This document shows positions 1 through 7,718 of a DNA stretch of 64,000 bases, one piece after another. The notes below the pieces were generated by a model that did not search any database, was not told the DNA's origin, and worked only from the letters and a program-made list of their open reading frames with translations. Source of the DNA: Candidatus Delongbacteria bacterium (GTDB lineage: Bacteria; CAIWAD01); the NCBI GenBank assembly GCA_041675285.1, contig JBAYTZ010000013.1, positions 42,631 to 106,630 of the forward strand, in the 5' to 3' direction. Each line of letters starts with the position of its first letter. Positions within the stretch are counted from its first letter, which is position 1. A program made the position numbers and the translations under genes.

Positions 1-369
1 ACCGCCAGCCTCCGGGCTGGCGGCCAGGGAGTCCAGAATCGCCAGGGTGGCGGCGTGGCGACGCAGGATGGCCGGGCGGCGCACGCGCTTCAGGCCGGGA
101 TGGGCGGCCTGGAAGGCCTCCACAGCCACCAGCAGGAGGTGCAGACCCAGCGCGGCGGCGTCCTCGTCGTGTCCGGCCAGCATCTCCAGCAGGTAGGCGG
201 TCAGGTCGCGCTGCTGCTGCAGCAGATTCTCCACCCGCGTGGAGGACTCGTTCTGTTGGGCCGCTTCGGCCCGGTCCCAAGCGGCCTCCACCTGTTCCTG
301 GCTGAGGGCCCAGACGGCGGGAGGGGTGGATTCCACGTCGGCCGGCGGGGCGGCGTCGGGGCAGGTCAT
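1..369 (-). CDS. Partial uncharacterised protein downstream of glgA
   Basis: The frame is open for 123 codons from an ATG at 369 and runs off the left edge, so the C-terminus is missing. It starts 10 bases after the glgA stop, with an AAGGAAG ribosome site a few bases upstream, so it is probably the third gene of a galT-glgA operon. The visible protein is soluble, Glu/Gln/Ala-rich and probably helical (for example EQVEAAWDRAEAAQQ and VENLLQQQRDLTAYLLEML), with no signal peptide, membrane segment or motif I recognise. The position suggests a link to glycogen or sugar metabolism, but that is inference from context only. Confidence 0.6.
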   Translation of the reverse strand, partial: MTCPDAAPPADVESTPPAVWALSQEQVEAAWDRAEAAQQNESSTRVENLLQQQRDLTAYLLEMLAGHDEDAAALGLHLLLVAVEAFQAAHPGLKRVRRPAILRRHAATLAILDSLAASPEAGG

Positions 370-379
370 GGCGGCTTCC

Positions 380-1876
380 TTATTCGCCCCAGCGGCTGTG
401 TTCGCGCACCTGGTAGAACAGCTCCTCGTAGAGCTTGGCACTGTGGGCCCAGGAGAAGTCCTGCTTCATGGCGTTCTTCTGCAGGCGCCGCATGGCGCGC
501 GGGTTGCGCCAAGCGCTGAGCGCCGTGTCGACGGATTCCAGCAGCGCCTCGGCATTATAGTCCTCGAAGGCGAAGCCCGTCGCCCGGTCGGCGTCCTCCA
601 GGAAGGGGATCACCGTGTCCTTCAGGCCGCCGGTGGCGTGCACCACGGGCAGCGTGCCATAGCGCATGGAGTACATCTGGCTGAGCCCGCAGGGCTCATA
701 GCGGCTGGGCATCAGGAAGAAATCGGCCCCGGCGTAGATCAGGTGCGCCAGCGCCTCGCTGTAACCCACGCGCACGGCCATCCGCTCGGGATGGGCCGCG
801 GCCACGTCGCTGAGGAACTTCTCGAACTGGGCCTCGCCCGAGCCGAGGATCACCAGCCGCAGATCCCGCTGCAGCAGCCGATCCAGACAGCCCGCCAGAA
901 TGTTCATGCCCTTTTGCCCCGTCAGCCGCGTCACCATGGCCAGCACGGGCCCGCCGAAGCCCGGGTCCAGGCCGAACTCCCGCAGGAGGCGCGGCCGGTT
1001 GCCCGCCTTGCGCGGCAGGTGCGAGCTGGAGAAGGGCTCCTCGAGCAGCGGATCCGTGGCCGGGTTCCACTCCTCCACGTCGATGCCGTTGAGAATGCCG
1101 CGCACGCGCTCGCCGTGCTGGCGCAGCACGCCGTCGAGGCCGTGGCCCAGCCCGGCCGTGCAGATCTCCCGGGCATAGGTGGGCGAGACCGTCACCACCT
1201 CGTCGGCGAAACTGATGCCGGCCTTCAGGCAGTTGAGCTGGCCGTAGAATTCAAAAGGACTGAGCGGAAAGAGCAGCTCCCGGGGCAGGCCGAGCTTGGT
1301 GATGGATTCCGCCGGCAGCACGCCCTGGTAGCCCAGATTGTGCAGGCTCAGCACCGAGCGCGTCTGCTGGAGGGCGCGGTTCTCCTGGTGCCGGATGCGC
1401 AGCAGGGCCGGGATCAGCGCCGTGTGCCAGTCCGAGCAGACGATCAGGTCCGGCTGCATGTCGGTCTGGCGGACCAGCTCCAGCAGCGCGGTCTGGAAGA
1501 AGAACCAGCGCTCGTCGTCGTCGGGCCAGGGCTTGCCGGTCAGCGGATCGTCGTAGATCCCCGTGCGCTCGAAGTAGTATTGGTTCTCGATGAACAGGGC
1601 CCGGCACTCGCTGCGCGGATAGCTGGCGGCGAAGATGCGGGTGGGAAAATCGTTGCCCAGGAAGCGCACGTGGATGGTGGCCAGCAGCTCCAGCCCGGCC
1701 TCGGCGCGGTCCACCGAGGCGAAGAGCGGCAGCACCGTGGCCACCTCGTGTCCCAGGTTGAAGAGTTCGCGCGGCAGGGCGCCCATCACGTCGCCCAGGC
1801 CCCCGCTCTTGATCCAGGGCACGGCTTCCGCGGCCACGAAGAGCACGCGCAGCACGCCCCGCCGGGGTTCTTTCAT
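380..1876 (-). CDS. glgA: Glycogen synthase (ADP-glucose type, GT5)
   Basis: It transfers glucose from ADP-glucose to the growing alpha-1,4-glucan in the cytoplasm. The 498-residue protein has the usual GlgA length. The N-terminal motif KSGGLGDVMGALP (about residues 23-35) is the ADP-glucose binding loop, seen as KTGGL in the E. coli enzyme. The C-terminal half holds the GT-B signature PSRYEPCGLSQMYSMRYG followed by ATGGLKDTV. A longer open frame reaches 1951, but the ATG at 1876 gives MKEPRRGVLRVLFVAAEAVPW, which matches the family N-terminus, and forms an ATGA overlap with the end of galT. The gene is therefore probably translationally coupled to galT. Confidence 0.93.
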   Translation of the reverse strand: MKEPRRGVLRVLFVAAEAVPWIKSGGLGDVMGALPRELFNLGHEVATVLPLFASVDRAEAGLELLATIHVRFLGNDFPTRIFAASYPRSECRALFIENQYYFERTGIYDDPLTGKPWPDDDERWFFFQTALLELVRQTDMQPDLIVCSDWHTALIPALLRIRHQENRALQQTRSVLSLHNLGYQGVLPAESITKLGLPRELLFPLSPFEFYGQLNCLKAGISFADEVVTVSPTYAREICTAGLGHGLDGVLRQHGERVRGILNGIDVEEWNPATDPLLEEPFSSSHLPRKAGNRPRLLREFGLDPGFGGPVLAMVTRLTGQKGMNILAGCLDRLLQRDLRLVILGSGEAQFEKFLSDVAAAHPERMAVRVGYSEALAHLIYAGADFFLMPSRYEPCGLSQMYSMRYGTLPVVHATGGLKDTVIPFLEDADRATGFAFEDYNAEALLESVDTALSAWRNPRAMRRLQKNAMKQDFSWAHSAKLYEELFYQVREHSRWGE

Positions 1877-2904
1877 GCCACCTGCACCTTGCGCAGGTGG
1901 TCCGCCGCCACCTCCGGCGCCACCGGGTTGATGTGCAGGCCCGTGCCCCATTCGAAGCCCGCCGGCTGGGTCATGCGCGGCAGGATCTCCACGTGCCAGT
2001 GCCAGTCGTACTGGATGGTGTCCCAGTAGTTGCTGCGCCGCAGGCTGTGCCCTGTGTTGGGCGCGGTGTGGAAAATGAAGTTGAAGGGCGGATCCCCCAG
2101 CGCGCCGCGCAGACGCTTGAGCACGATGTGCATGATCTTCGACAAGTCCTGCACGATCTCCGGCCGCTCCACGGCGAAATCGAAGGAGTGGACGCGGGGC
2201 AGGATCATCAATTCATAGGGGAAGCGCGAGGCGTAGGGACAGATGGCGGCGAAGTGGTCCGTCAGGGCCGCCAGCCGCGCGCCGGACTCCAGCTCCTGGG
2301 TCAGGATGTCGCAGAACAGGCAGCGCTCTTTCAGCCGGAAGTGCTCGCGCGCCGAGGTCAGCTCGTTGGAGACCGTGCGCGGCGTCACCGGCGTGGCGAT
2401 GATCTGCGTGTGCGGGTGGGCGATGGTCGCCCCGGCGTCGGCGCCGTAGTTCTTGAAAATGATGACGTACTTGAAGCGCGGGTCACGCTTCAGGTCCACC
2501 AGCCGGGCCTGATAGGCGAAGAAAATGCGCGCCATCTGCTCGGGGCTCATCTCCGCCATGTGCTGCATGTGGCGCGGCGTCTCGATCAGCACTTCATGGG
2601 CGCCGATCCCGTTCATCACGTCGTAATAGCCCACTCCGCGGCGGTCGGCGTTGCCTTCCACCTGCAGGGCGGGAAACTTGTTGGGCACCACGCGCAGCTC
2701 CCAACCCGACGTGTTGGGCTGGCGGCCGGGGGGGCCCAGGGCCAGGATCTCCGGCGGCGTGGTGCCTTCCATCCCCTCGCAGAAGGGACAGCTGGGGTTG
2801 CGCGGAAAGCGCAATTCACCTTCGAACTGCAGGGGGCGGGCCCCCCGCTCCTTGGCGATGATCACCCAGCGCCGCTGGATGGGGTCGTGACGAAGTTCGG
2901 GCAT
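1873..2904 (-). CDS. galT: Galactose-1-phosphate uridylyltransferase family
   Basis: It is predicted to exchange UMP between UDP-glucose and galactose-1-phosphate (Leloir pathway); close relatives act on ADP- or UDP-sugars. The 343-residue protein has the HIT-superfamily GalT layout: NKFPAL near the N-terminus, GAHEVLIETPRHM, the active-site stretch NYGADAGATIAHPHTQI (HPHTQ in place of the HPHGQ of E. coli), and the C-terminal DWHWHVEILPRM. A GGGAGG site lies 3 bases before the ATG at 2904. It is followed by glgA with a four-base overlap. Pairing with glgA suggests flow of hexose-1-phosphate to glycogen, so a nucleotide specificity other than UDP is possible. Confidence 0.9.
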   Translation of the reverse strand: MPELRHDPIQRRWVIIAKERGARPLQFEGELRFPRNPSCPFCEGMEGTTPPEILALGPPGRQPNTSGWELRVVPNKFPALQVEGNADRRGVGYYDVMNGIGAHEVLIETPRHMQHMAEMSPEQMARIFFAYQARLVDLKRDPRFKYVIIFKNYGADAGATIAHPHTQIIATPVTPRTVSNELTSAREHFRLKERCLFCDILTQELESGARLAALTDHFAAICPYASRFPYELMILPRVHSFDFAVERPEIVQDLSKIMHIVLKRLRGALGDPPFNFIFHTAPNTGHSLRRSNYWDTIQYDWHWHVEILPRMTQPAGFEWGTGLHINPVAPEVAADHLRKVQVA

Positions 2905-2994
2905 GCGCCTCCCGGAGCTGCTGAATCGAGTCTCGCGCCTGCTATGGGTTCTCGGGGTCCGGGACGGCGGGCCGGCCGCCGCCGGATCCGGCGC

Positions 2995-3201
2995 TCAGCT
3001 GCTGGTGCCGGCGGCCTTGAAACAATCCTCCCGCCAGACGCAGTCCAGCTGGTCGCAGACGCCGTCCACGGCGGTGGCGAAACAGTCAAAGTTGCCCTCG
3101 CTGGCCTGCAGCAGGCGGACCAGCTCCACGCGCGTGGCGCCGGGCGGCTGCTTGATGCCCCGGGCCTTGATCATGGCGCGAATCTCATTGAAGGTCGGCA
3201 T
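2995..3201 (-). CDS. Small SAP-domain protein with four cysteines
   Basis: This 68-residue protein begins MPTFNEIRAMIKARGIK and has the helix-extension-helix pattern of a SAP module (residues 1-35), which in other proteins binds nucleic acid. The second half, EGNFDCFATAVDGVCDQLDCVWREDCF, carries four cysteines (40, 49, 54, 60). I recall a similar small conserved family with an EGNFDCFGTA...CDQ..CLWR..C pattern, annotated only as SAP-domain protein. The cysteines may bind metal; this is inference. A GGGAG ribosome site precedes the ATG at 3201. It is transcribed divergently from the STAS gene and lies 90 bases upstream of galT, so it may share the galT-glgA transcript. Confidence 0.75.
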   Translation of the reverse strand: MPTFNEIRAMIKARGIKQPPGATRVELVRLLQASEGNFDCFATAVDGVCDQLDCVWREDCFKAAGTSS

Positions 3202-3461
3202 GGATACTCCCGTAGTGTTCCTTTGTCATCGACAGCCCGGGCCGGCAGCTGTAGCCGGCGGCGTTCAACCTGTGCAAAACGCGGGAAGGGTCGTTGATTG
3301 TCATAGCCTTCCACGCCGGGCACCTGCAAGGTAACAACGGATCCGGCAGGTTTGCCCACTGGCCCTTCCGTCGGCCGGGGCCGGACGCGGCGCCGCACCC
3401 CACCCGTCCGCCACCCTCCCGCCGCCAGCCGTCGGCAGGGGTCCGGGAACGCCGGTTCAAA

Positions 3462-3490
3462 TTGACACCGGCAGGGGTGATTGATAGATT
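3462..3490 (+). promoter_or_regulatory. Sigma-70 promoter of the STAS operon
   Basis: A perfect -35 box TTGACA (3462-3467) is followed after 17 bases by TAGATT (3485-3490), five of six matches to the -10 consensus. Transcription would start near 3497, just before the AAGGAGG ribosome site at 3499-3505, giving a leader of only about 14 bases. This also argues against the in-frame TTG at 3481 as a start codon, because that lies inside the promoter. Confidence 0.75.
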
Positions 3491-3510
3491 CGACCCATAA
3501 GGAGGCGTGT

Positions 3511-3849
3511 ATGAAGATCTCAGCCGAGAGCCGGGACAACCTTGTGGTGCTGACCCTGAAGGGCAACCTGTTGGGGGGCCCTGACGCGGACTCCTTCTAC
3601 AATGAGGTGAAGTCCTTCCTGGACAAGGGCAACCGCCAGTTCGTCCTGGATCTGTCCAATGTCAAACTGATGAATTCCTCAGGCCTGGGCATCCTGATCA
3701 AGGCCCTCAAACCCGTGCGCGAAGCCGGAGGCGATTTCCATCTCGCTTCGGTGACGGAAAAAATCGACTCGCTGTTCATGATCACCAAGCTCTACCAGGT
3801 GTTCAAGAGTTTCCCCGACGTGGAGCAGGCGAGCCGAGCCTTCGAATGA
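3511..3849 (+). CDS. STAS-domain anti-sigma factor antagonist
   Basis: The 112-residue protein is a single STAS domain of the SpoIIAA/RsbV type, which binds and displaces an anti-sigma kinase when unphosphorylated. The core LDLSNVKLMNSSGLGILIKAL holds the phospho-acceptor Ser-Ser-Gly (residues 56-58); the usual Asp before the serines is Asn here. The ATG at 3511 has a consensus AAGGAGG site 5 bases upstream and sits right behind a strong promoter. Its stop overlaps the start of the SpoIIE-type phosphatase gene by ATGA, so kinase antagonist and likely phosphatase are produced together. No cognate anti-sigma kinase or sigma factor is in the window. Confidence 0.9.
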   Translation: MKISAESRDNLVVLTLKGNLLGGPDADSFYNEVKSFLDKGNRQFVLDLSNVKLMNSSGLGILIKALKPVREAGGDFHLASVTEKIDSLFMITKLYQVFKSFPDVEQASRAFE

Positions 3850-5318
3850 ACCCCGCCGGGCCGGAGTCGGCCTCGTCCGTCCACTACTCCGGTCCCGGGC
3901 GCGACGTCCTGGACGCCCTGCGCCAGTTGGTCGAGCGGCTGGAAGCGCTGCGGCAGCAAGAACCCGCCCCGAGCAGCCAGGCCTCGTCGGCCTGGCTGCT
4001 TCATGTCCGGCAGGCCCTGGAGGAACTGGACGGCAGCACGGCGCGCCTGCGCGACCTGCTGGAACCCGCCCGCACCCTGCGGGAGAACCGCTTACTGCGC
4101 GAGATCGGCCGCCGGCTGGGGCGCGACCTGGGCAGCGAATCCCTGGCCCTGCTGATCATGGACACCCTGGGCGGCGTAGTGGACTTCGACGCAGCCGGCA
4201 TCTACTTCCTCGACCCCAAAGACGCCACCATCCGCTGGGAATCCCTGCGCGGCTACGACACGGACAAGCTGCACCTGGTGCGCCAGAAACTGGACCGCGG
4301 CATCATGGGCTGGATCGCACGCCACAAGGAATCCGTGGTCGTGCCGGACGTGCGCGTGGATCCGCGCTATTTCAACGCCCGCGACCGCACCCGGAGCGAG
4401 CTGGTGGTGCCCATCCTGCTGGAGGACCGGGTCATCGGCTTCTTCAACCTGGAATCGGACCGCCCCGCCTGCTACGGCGAACAGGAACGGCTGCTGATGG
4501 AAGTGCTGGCCAGCCAGGTGGCCCAGACCGTGGAGCACACGCTGCTGCGCGCGGACCGCGAGGAGCGCCGCCGCGTCCAGGCGGACCTCAAGGTGGCCCG
4601 CAGCATCCAGCGCTCGCTCCTGCCCAAGGCGGACCTGCACCTGCACGACGTGGAGGTGGCCGGGCTCAACCTGCCCTCCACGGAAGTGGGCGGCGACTAC
4701 TTCGACCACTTCATGATCACGCCCCAGGACATCGGGCTGGTGATCGCCGACGTGGCGGGCAAGGGCATTCCCGCCAGCCTGCTGATGGCCAGCGTGCGCA
4801 CGGGCATCCACATCCTCACCCAGTACCGGCTGGACATGGCCGGCATGCTGAGCCACTTGAACGAGCACCTGCTGGAGGTCACCGCGGCCGACAGTTTCGT
4901 CACGGTCTTCTACGGCGTGTATCACCGCCCCAGTCGCCGGCTGACCTACGTGAACGCCGGCCACAACCCGCCCCAGCTGCTGCGGCGGGCCACGGGCGCG
5001 CTGGAGTCCCTGGAGACGGGTGGCCTGATCCTGGGCGCCTTCCGCGACGTGCACTACGAACTGGGTCTGGTGGACCTGGAACCCGGCGACCGCCTCTTCT
5101 TCTACACCGACGGCCTGAACGAGACGGAGAACGCCGGCGGGCGGGAGTTCGGGCTGGAGGGCATCGCCCACGCCCTGCGCGAGGCGGGCCGGCTGGACGC
5201 GCGCGGCCTGCTGCAGCACGAGCTGGCGGCCCTGCGCCTGCACGCCGGGCTGCACGAGCGCGTGACGCGCTTTCCCGACGACCTGACCCTGATGGCCCTG
5301 GTCTGCGCGGATGAGTGA
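3846..5318 (+). CDS. GAF-domain PP2C/SpoIIE serine phosphatase
   Basis: The 490-residue cytoplasmic protein has a helical N-terminus (1-90), a GAF sensor domain (about 95-235), and a SpoIIE/RsbU-type PP2C phosphatase domain (about 255-488). Phosphatase motifs are VARSIQRSLLP, STEVGGDYFD, VIADVAGKGIPASLLMA, VNAGHNPP, FYTDGLNETEN and the closing DDLTLMAL; the acidic residues in VGGDYFD, ADVAGKG and DDLTL are the expected metal ligands. It probably dephosphorylates the STAS protein encoded just upstream in response to a GAF-sensed signal. It starts with an ATGA overlap, and coaD starts 25 bases after its stop codon. Confidence 0.92.
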   Translation: MNPAGPESASSVHYSGPGRDVLDALRQLVERLEALRQQEPAPSSQASSAWLLHVRQALEELDGSTARLRDLLEPARTLRENRLLREIGRRLGRDLGSESLALLIMDTLGGVVDFDAAGIYFLDPKDATIRWESLRGYDTDKLHLVRQKLDRGIMGWIARHKESVVVPDVRVDPRYFNARDRTRSELVVPILLEDRVIGFFNLESDRPACYGEQERLLMEVLASQVAQTVEHTLLRADREERRRVQADLKVARSIQRSLLPKADLHLHDVEVAGLNLPSTEVGGDYFDHFMITPQDIGLVIADVAGKGIPASLLMASVRTGIHILTQYRLDMAGMLSHLNEHLLEVTAADSFVTVFYGVYHRPSRRLTYVNAGHNPPQLLRRATGALESLETGGLILGAFRDVHYELGLVDLEPGDRLFFYTDGLNETENAGGREFGLEGIAHALREAGRLDARGLLQHELAALRLHAGLHERVTRFPDDLTLMALVCADE

Positions 5319-5343
5319 GCCGCGCCAAGCGAAGGAGACGGCC

Positions 5344-5829
5344 GTGCGACGGGCCATCTACCCCGGCACCTTTGACCCCCTGACCCTGGGTCACCTGGAC
5401 ATTGTGGAGCGGGCGCGGCGGACCTTCGACGAGGTCGTCGTGCTGTTGGCCGTAAACACGGGCAAGACCCCGCTCTTCTCCCTGCAGCAGCGGCTGGAAC
5501 TGGTGCGCGCCAGCGTGGCCGGGCTGGACGGCGTCCGGGTGGACTGCCACGACGGCCTGTTGGTGGAGTACGCCCAGCGCGTCCAGGCCACGGCCATCGT
5601 GCGCGGACTGCGGGCCATCAGCGATTTCGACTACGAATTCCAGATGGCCATCGTGAACCGGAAACTGGCTCCCCAGGTGGAGACGGTCTTCCTGATGCCC
5701 AGCGAGGAGTGGAGCTACCTCAATTCCTCCATCGTCCGCGAGCTGTGGCGATTCGGCGGCGACTACTCGCGCTTCGTGCCGGAGGTGGTGCGCAGCGCCA
5801 TGGACCAACTCAAAGGAAGTGCCTCATGA
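5344..5829 (+). CDS. coaD: Phosphopantetheine adenylyltransferase
   Basis: It adenylates 4'-phosphopantetheine to dephospho-CoA, the penultimate step of CoA synthesis. Motifs are GTFDPLTLGHLDI (the nucleotidyltransferase T/HxGH site), GLRAISDFDYEFQMA and the C-terminal NSSIVRELWRFGGD. I chose the GTG at 5344 because GAAGGAG (5331-5337) lies six bases upstream and the resulting 161-residue protein MRRAIYPGTF has the family length; an upstream ATG at 5311 would add 11 unusual residues and overlap the phosphatase gene. Its stop overlaps the pta start by ATGA. Confidence 0.94.
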   Translation: MRRAIYPGTFDPLTLGHLDIVERARRTFDEVVVLLAVNTGKTPLFSLQQRLELVRASVAGLDGVRVDCHDGLLVEYAQRVQATAIVRGLRAISDFDYEFQMAIVNRKLAPQVETVFLMPSEEWSYLNSSIVRELWRFGGDYSRFVPEVVRSAMDQLKGSAS

Positions 5830-6800
5830 ATATCCTGGACACGCTCCAGCAGAAGGCCCGCGAACGCGGCAAGCACGTGGTGCTGCCCGAGGGCGAGGAT
5901 CCCCGCACCATCCAGGCGGCCAAGTTCCTCAAGGAGAAGGAGATCTGCCGGGTGACCCTGCTGGGTCGCCGCTCCGAGGTGGAGCGGCTGGCCGCCGAGC
6001 ACGGCCTGAGCCTGCTGGCGCGCGAGATCGTGGACCCGTCCGCCAGCGAGTGGACTTCGGAGTTCGCCCACGAGCTGTTCAACCTGCGCAAGGCCAAGGG
6101 CATGACGCTGGAGGCGGCCACGGAGGCCGTGCACAACGTGATGTACTTCGCCGCCTTCATGGTGCGGCGCAAGATCGCCGACGCCAGCGTGGGCGGCGCG
6201 TTGCACACCACGGGCGACGTGATCCGCGCCGGCCTGCACGCCCTGGGCATGGCGCCGGGCATCGACACGGTCTCCTCCAGCTTCCTGATGGTGATGCCTG
6301 ACGGGCGCCTGTTCACCTTCGCCGACTGCGCCATCGTGCCGCAGCCGGACGCCAAGCAGCTGGCCTCCATCGCCATGGCCTCCGCCAAGACCCACCGCGC
6401 GCTGACAGGCACGGAGCCGCGGGTGGCCATGCTGAGCTTCTCCACCAAGGGCAGCGCCAAGCACGCGGACGTGGACAAGGTGCTGGCCGCGCTGGAGATC
6501 ATCCGCCAGGCCGACCCGGAGTTGTCCGTGGACGGCGAGCTGCAGCTGGACGCGGCCATCGTGCCCAAGGTGGCAGCCTCCAAGGCGCCGGGCAGTTCCG
6601 TGGCGGGCAGCGCCAACGTGCTGGTCTTCCCGGACCTGGACGCGGGCAACATCGGCTACAAGCTGACCCAGCGGCTGGCGGGCGCCGAGGCCATCGGGCC
6701 GACGGTGCAGGGCCTGTCCGCACCCTTCATGGACCTGTCGCGCGGCTGCTCCTGGAGCGACATCGCCAACGTGGCGGCCATCGCCTCGCTGATGGCCTGA
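5826..6800 (+). CDS. pta: Phosphate acetyltransferase
   Basis: It interconverts acetyl-CoA and acetyl-phosphate. The 324-residue single-domain form matches the short Pta/EutD type. Visible signatures are VVLPEGEDPRTIQAAKFL, DASVGGALHTTGDVIRAGL, MLSFSTKGSAKHADVDKV and PDLDAGNIGYKLTQRLAGAEAIGP. It is the last gene of the STAS-SpoIIE-coaD-pta run and begins within the coaD stop (ATGA), so CoA synthesis and acetyl-CoA use are co-translated. No acetate kinase gene is in the window, although an ADP-forming acetyl-CoA synthetase is encoded at the far right. A hairpin repeat follows in the convergent gap. Confidence 0.93.
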   Translation: MNILDTLQQKARERGKHVVLPEGEDPRTIQAAKFLKEKEICRVTLLGRRSEVERLAAEHGLSLLAREIVDPSASEWTSEFAHELFNLRKAKGMTLEAATEAVHNVMYFAAFMVRRKIADASVGGALHTTGDVIRAGLHALGMAPGIDTVSSSFLMVMPDGRLFTFADCAIVPQPDAKQLASIAMASAKTHRALTGTEPRVAMLSFSTKGSAKHADVDKVLAALEIIRQADPELSVDGELQLDAAIVPKVAASKAPGSSVAGSANVLVFPDLDAGNIGYKLTQRLAGAEAIGPTVQGLSAPFMDLSRGCSWSDIANVAAIASLMA

Positions 6801-6824
6801 GCGCTTGCCGAGTCTCTGGTTTTT

Positions 6825-6927
6825 ACCACAGAGACACAGGGACACAGCAAAACCAGATCGAGAGAGGGATGCCCGCGCATCCCTCTCTTTACTTAACCGT
6901 GTCTCTGTGTCTCTGTGCCTCTGTGGT
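6825..6927. repeat. Nested palindromic repeat, copy 1
   Basis: Outer arms are a CACAGAGACACAG-type repeat at 6825-6847 and its complement at 6897-6927. They enclose a perfect 12-bp stem, AGAGAGGGATGC (6861-6872) with GCATCCCTCTCT (6877-6888) around a 4-base loop. It fills the convergent gap between pta and the last hydrogenase-like gene. On the plus strand the stem is followed by TTTACTT, so it probably acts as a terminator for pta. A second copy with the same plan is at 17039-17141. Confidence 0.85.
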
Positions 6928-6932
6928 GTGAA

Positions 6933-7697
6933 TCAGTTTGATTCCAGCCGCCCGAGCAGGCGCAGCAGGCCGTCCAGGATCGTCAGCGGATGCGGCGGAC
7001 AACCGGGGATGTAGAGGTCCACGGGCAGGTCGTGGACGCCGTCCTGCTGCTCGGGTCGGCCGGCGAAGGGGCCGCCGCTAATGGCGCAGGCCCCCACGGC
7101 GATGACCAGCTTGGGCGCCGGCACGGCGTCCCAGGTCTTGCGCAGGGCCAGGGCCATGTTTTGTGTCACGGGGCCGGTGATCAGCAGCCCGTCCGCGTGG
7201 CGGGGCGAGGCCACCAGCTGGATGCCGAAGCGCCCCAGGTCCCAGCCGACGGTCCCCAGCACGTTGATGTCAGCTTCGCAGGCGTTGCAGCCGCCCGCGC
7301 TCACCTGGCGCAGTTTGAGGGAGCGGCCGAAGAGCCGCTTGAGCCGGTGGTCCAGGGCCGTGGCCAGCCGCAGCTCCTCGGTCCCCGCCAATTCCAGGTC
7401 GCCGCGCTGTCGCACGGCCAGGCGGTGGTCCGGCCCGAACGCGATGGCGCCCGCGGGGCAGGCCTCGGCGCAGTCCGGGCAGAACAGACAGCGGCCCAGA
7501 TCGATGCGGCCCGGTCCGGCCAGGTCGATGGCCCCCGTGGAACAGGCGTCGACACAGGCTTGGCACTCCGCCGGACAGCGGGTGCGCTCCAGGCGCGGAC
7601 GCCCGCGGAAGCGGTCGGACAACTCGGGCGGCGGGCCCTGGGGCCACTCGATGGTCCGGTGTCCCTGCCGCAGACGCTCCAGCAGAATCTTCAGCAC
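6933..7697 (-). CDS. hyfI: Ehr/hydrogenase-4 small subunit fused to a ferredoxin domain
   Basis: Residues 30-90 form a two-[4Fe-4S] ferredoxin domain (CPAECQACVDAC and CLFCPDCAEACP), like the separate HycF/HyfH subunit. Residues 105-254 are a NuoB/HycG-like small subunit with the N2-cluster cysteines in GGCNACEAD, GACAISGG and PGCPP all present. It should pass electrons from a soluble donor through the two clusters to the N2-type cluster at the membrane arm. The protein ends soon after PGCPP and lacks the longer HycG tail. The GTG start at 7697 is supported by GGGAGGA upstream. It is the last gene of the complex operon, 21 bases after the large-subunit gene. Confidence 0.87.
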   Translation of the reverse strand: MLKILLERLRQGHRTIEWPQGPPPELSDRFRGRPRLERTRCPAECQACVDACSTGAIDLAGPGRIDLGRCLFCPDCAEACPAGAIAFGPDHRLAVRQRGDLELAGTEELRLATALDHRLKRLFGRSLKLRQVSAGGCNACEADINVLGTVGWDLGRFGIQLVASPRHADGLLITGPVTQNMALALRKTWDAVPAPKLVIAVGACAISGGPFAGRPEQQDGVHDLPVDLYIPGCPPHPLTILDGLLRLLGRLESN

Positions 7698-7718
7698 GCG
7701 GGGATCCTCCCGGAAATC

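Noticed and set aside
6805..7014. Small proteins reading SVSLCLCG around the two palindromic repeats
   Set aside because: The reading comes from translating the CACAGAG/CTCTGTG repeat arms; it overlaps a real gene end and has no ribosome site.
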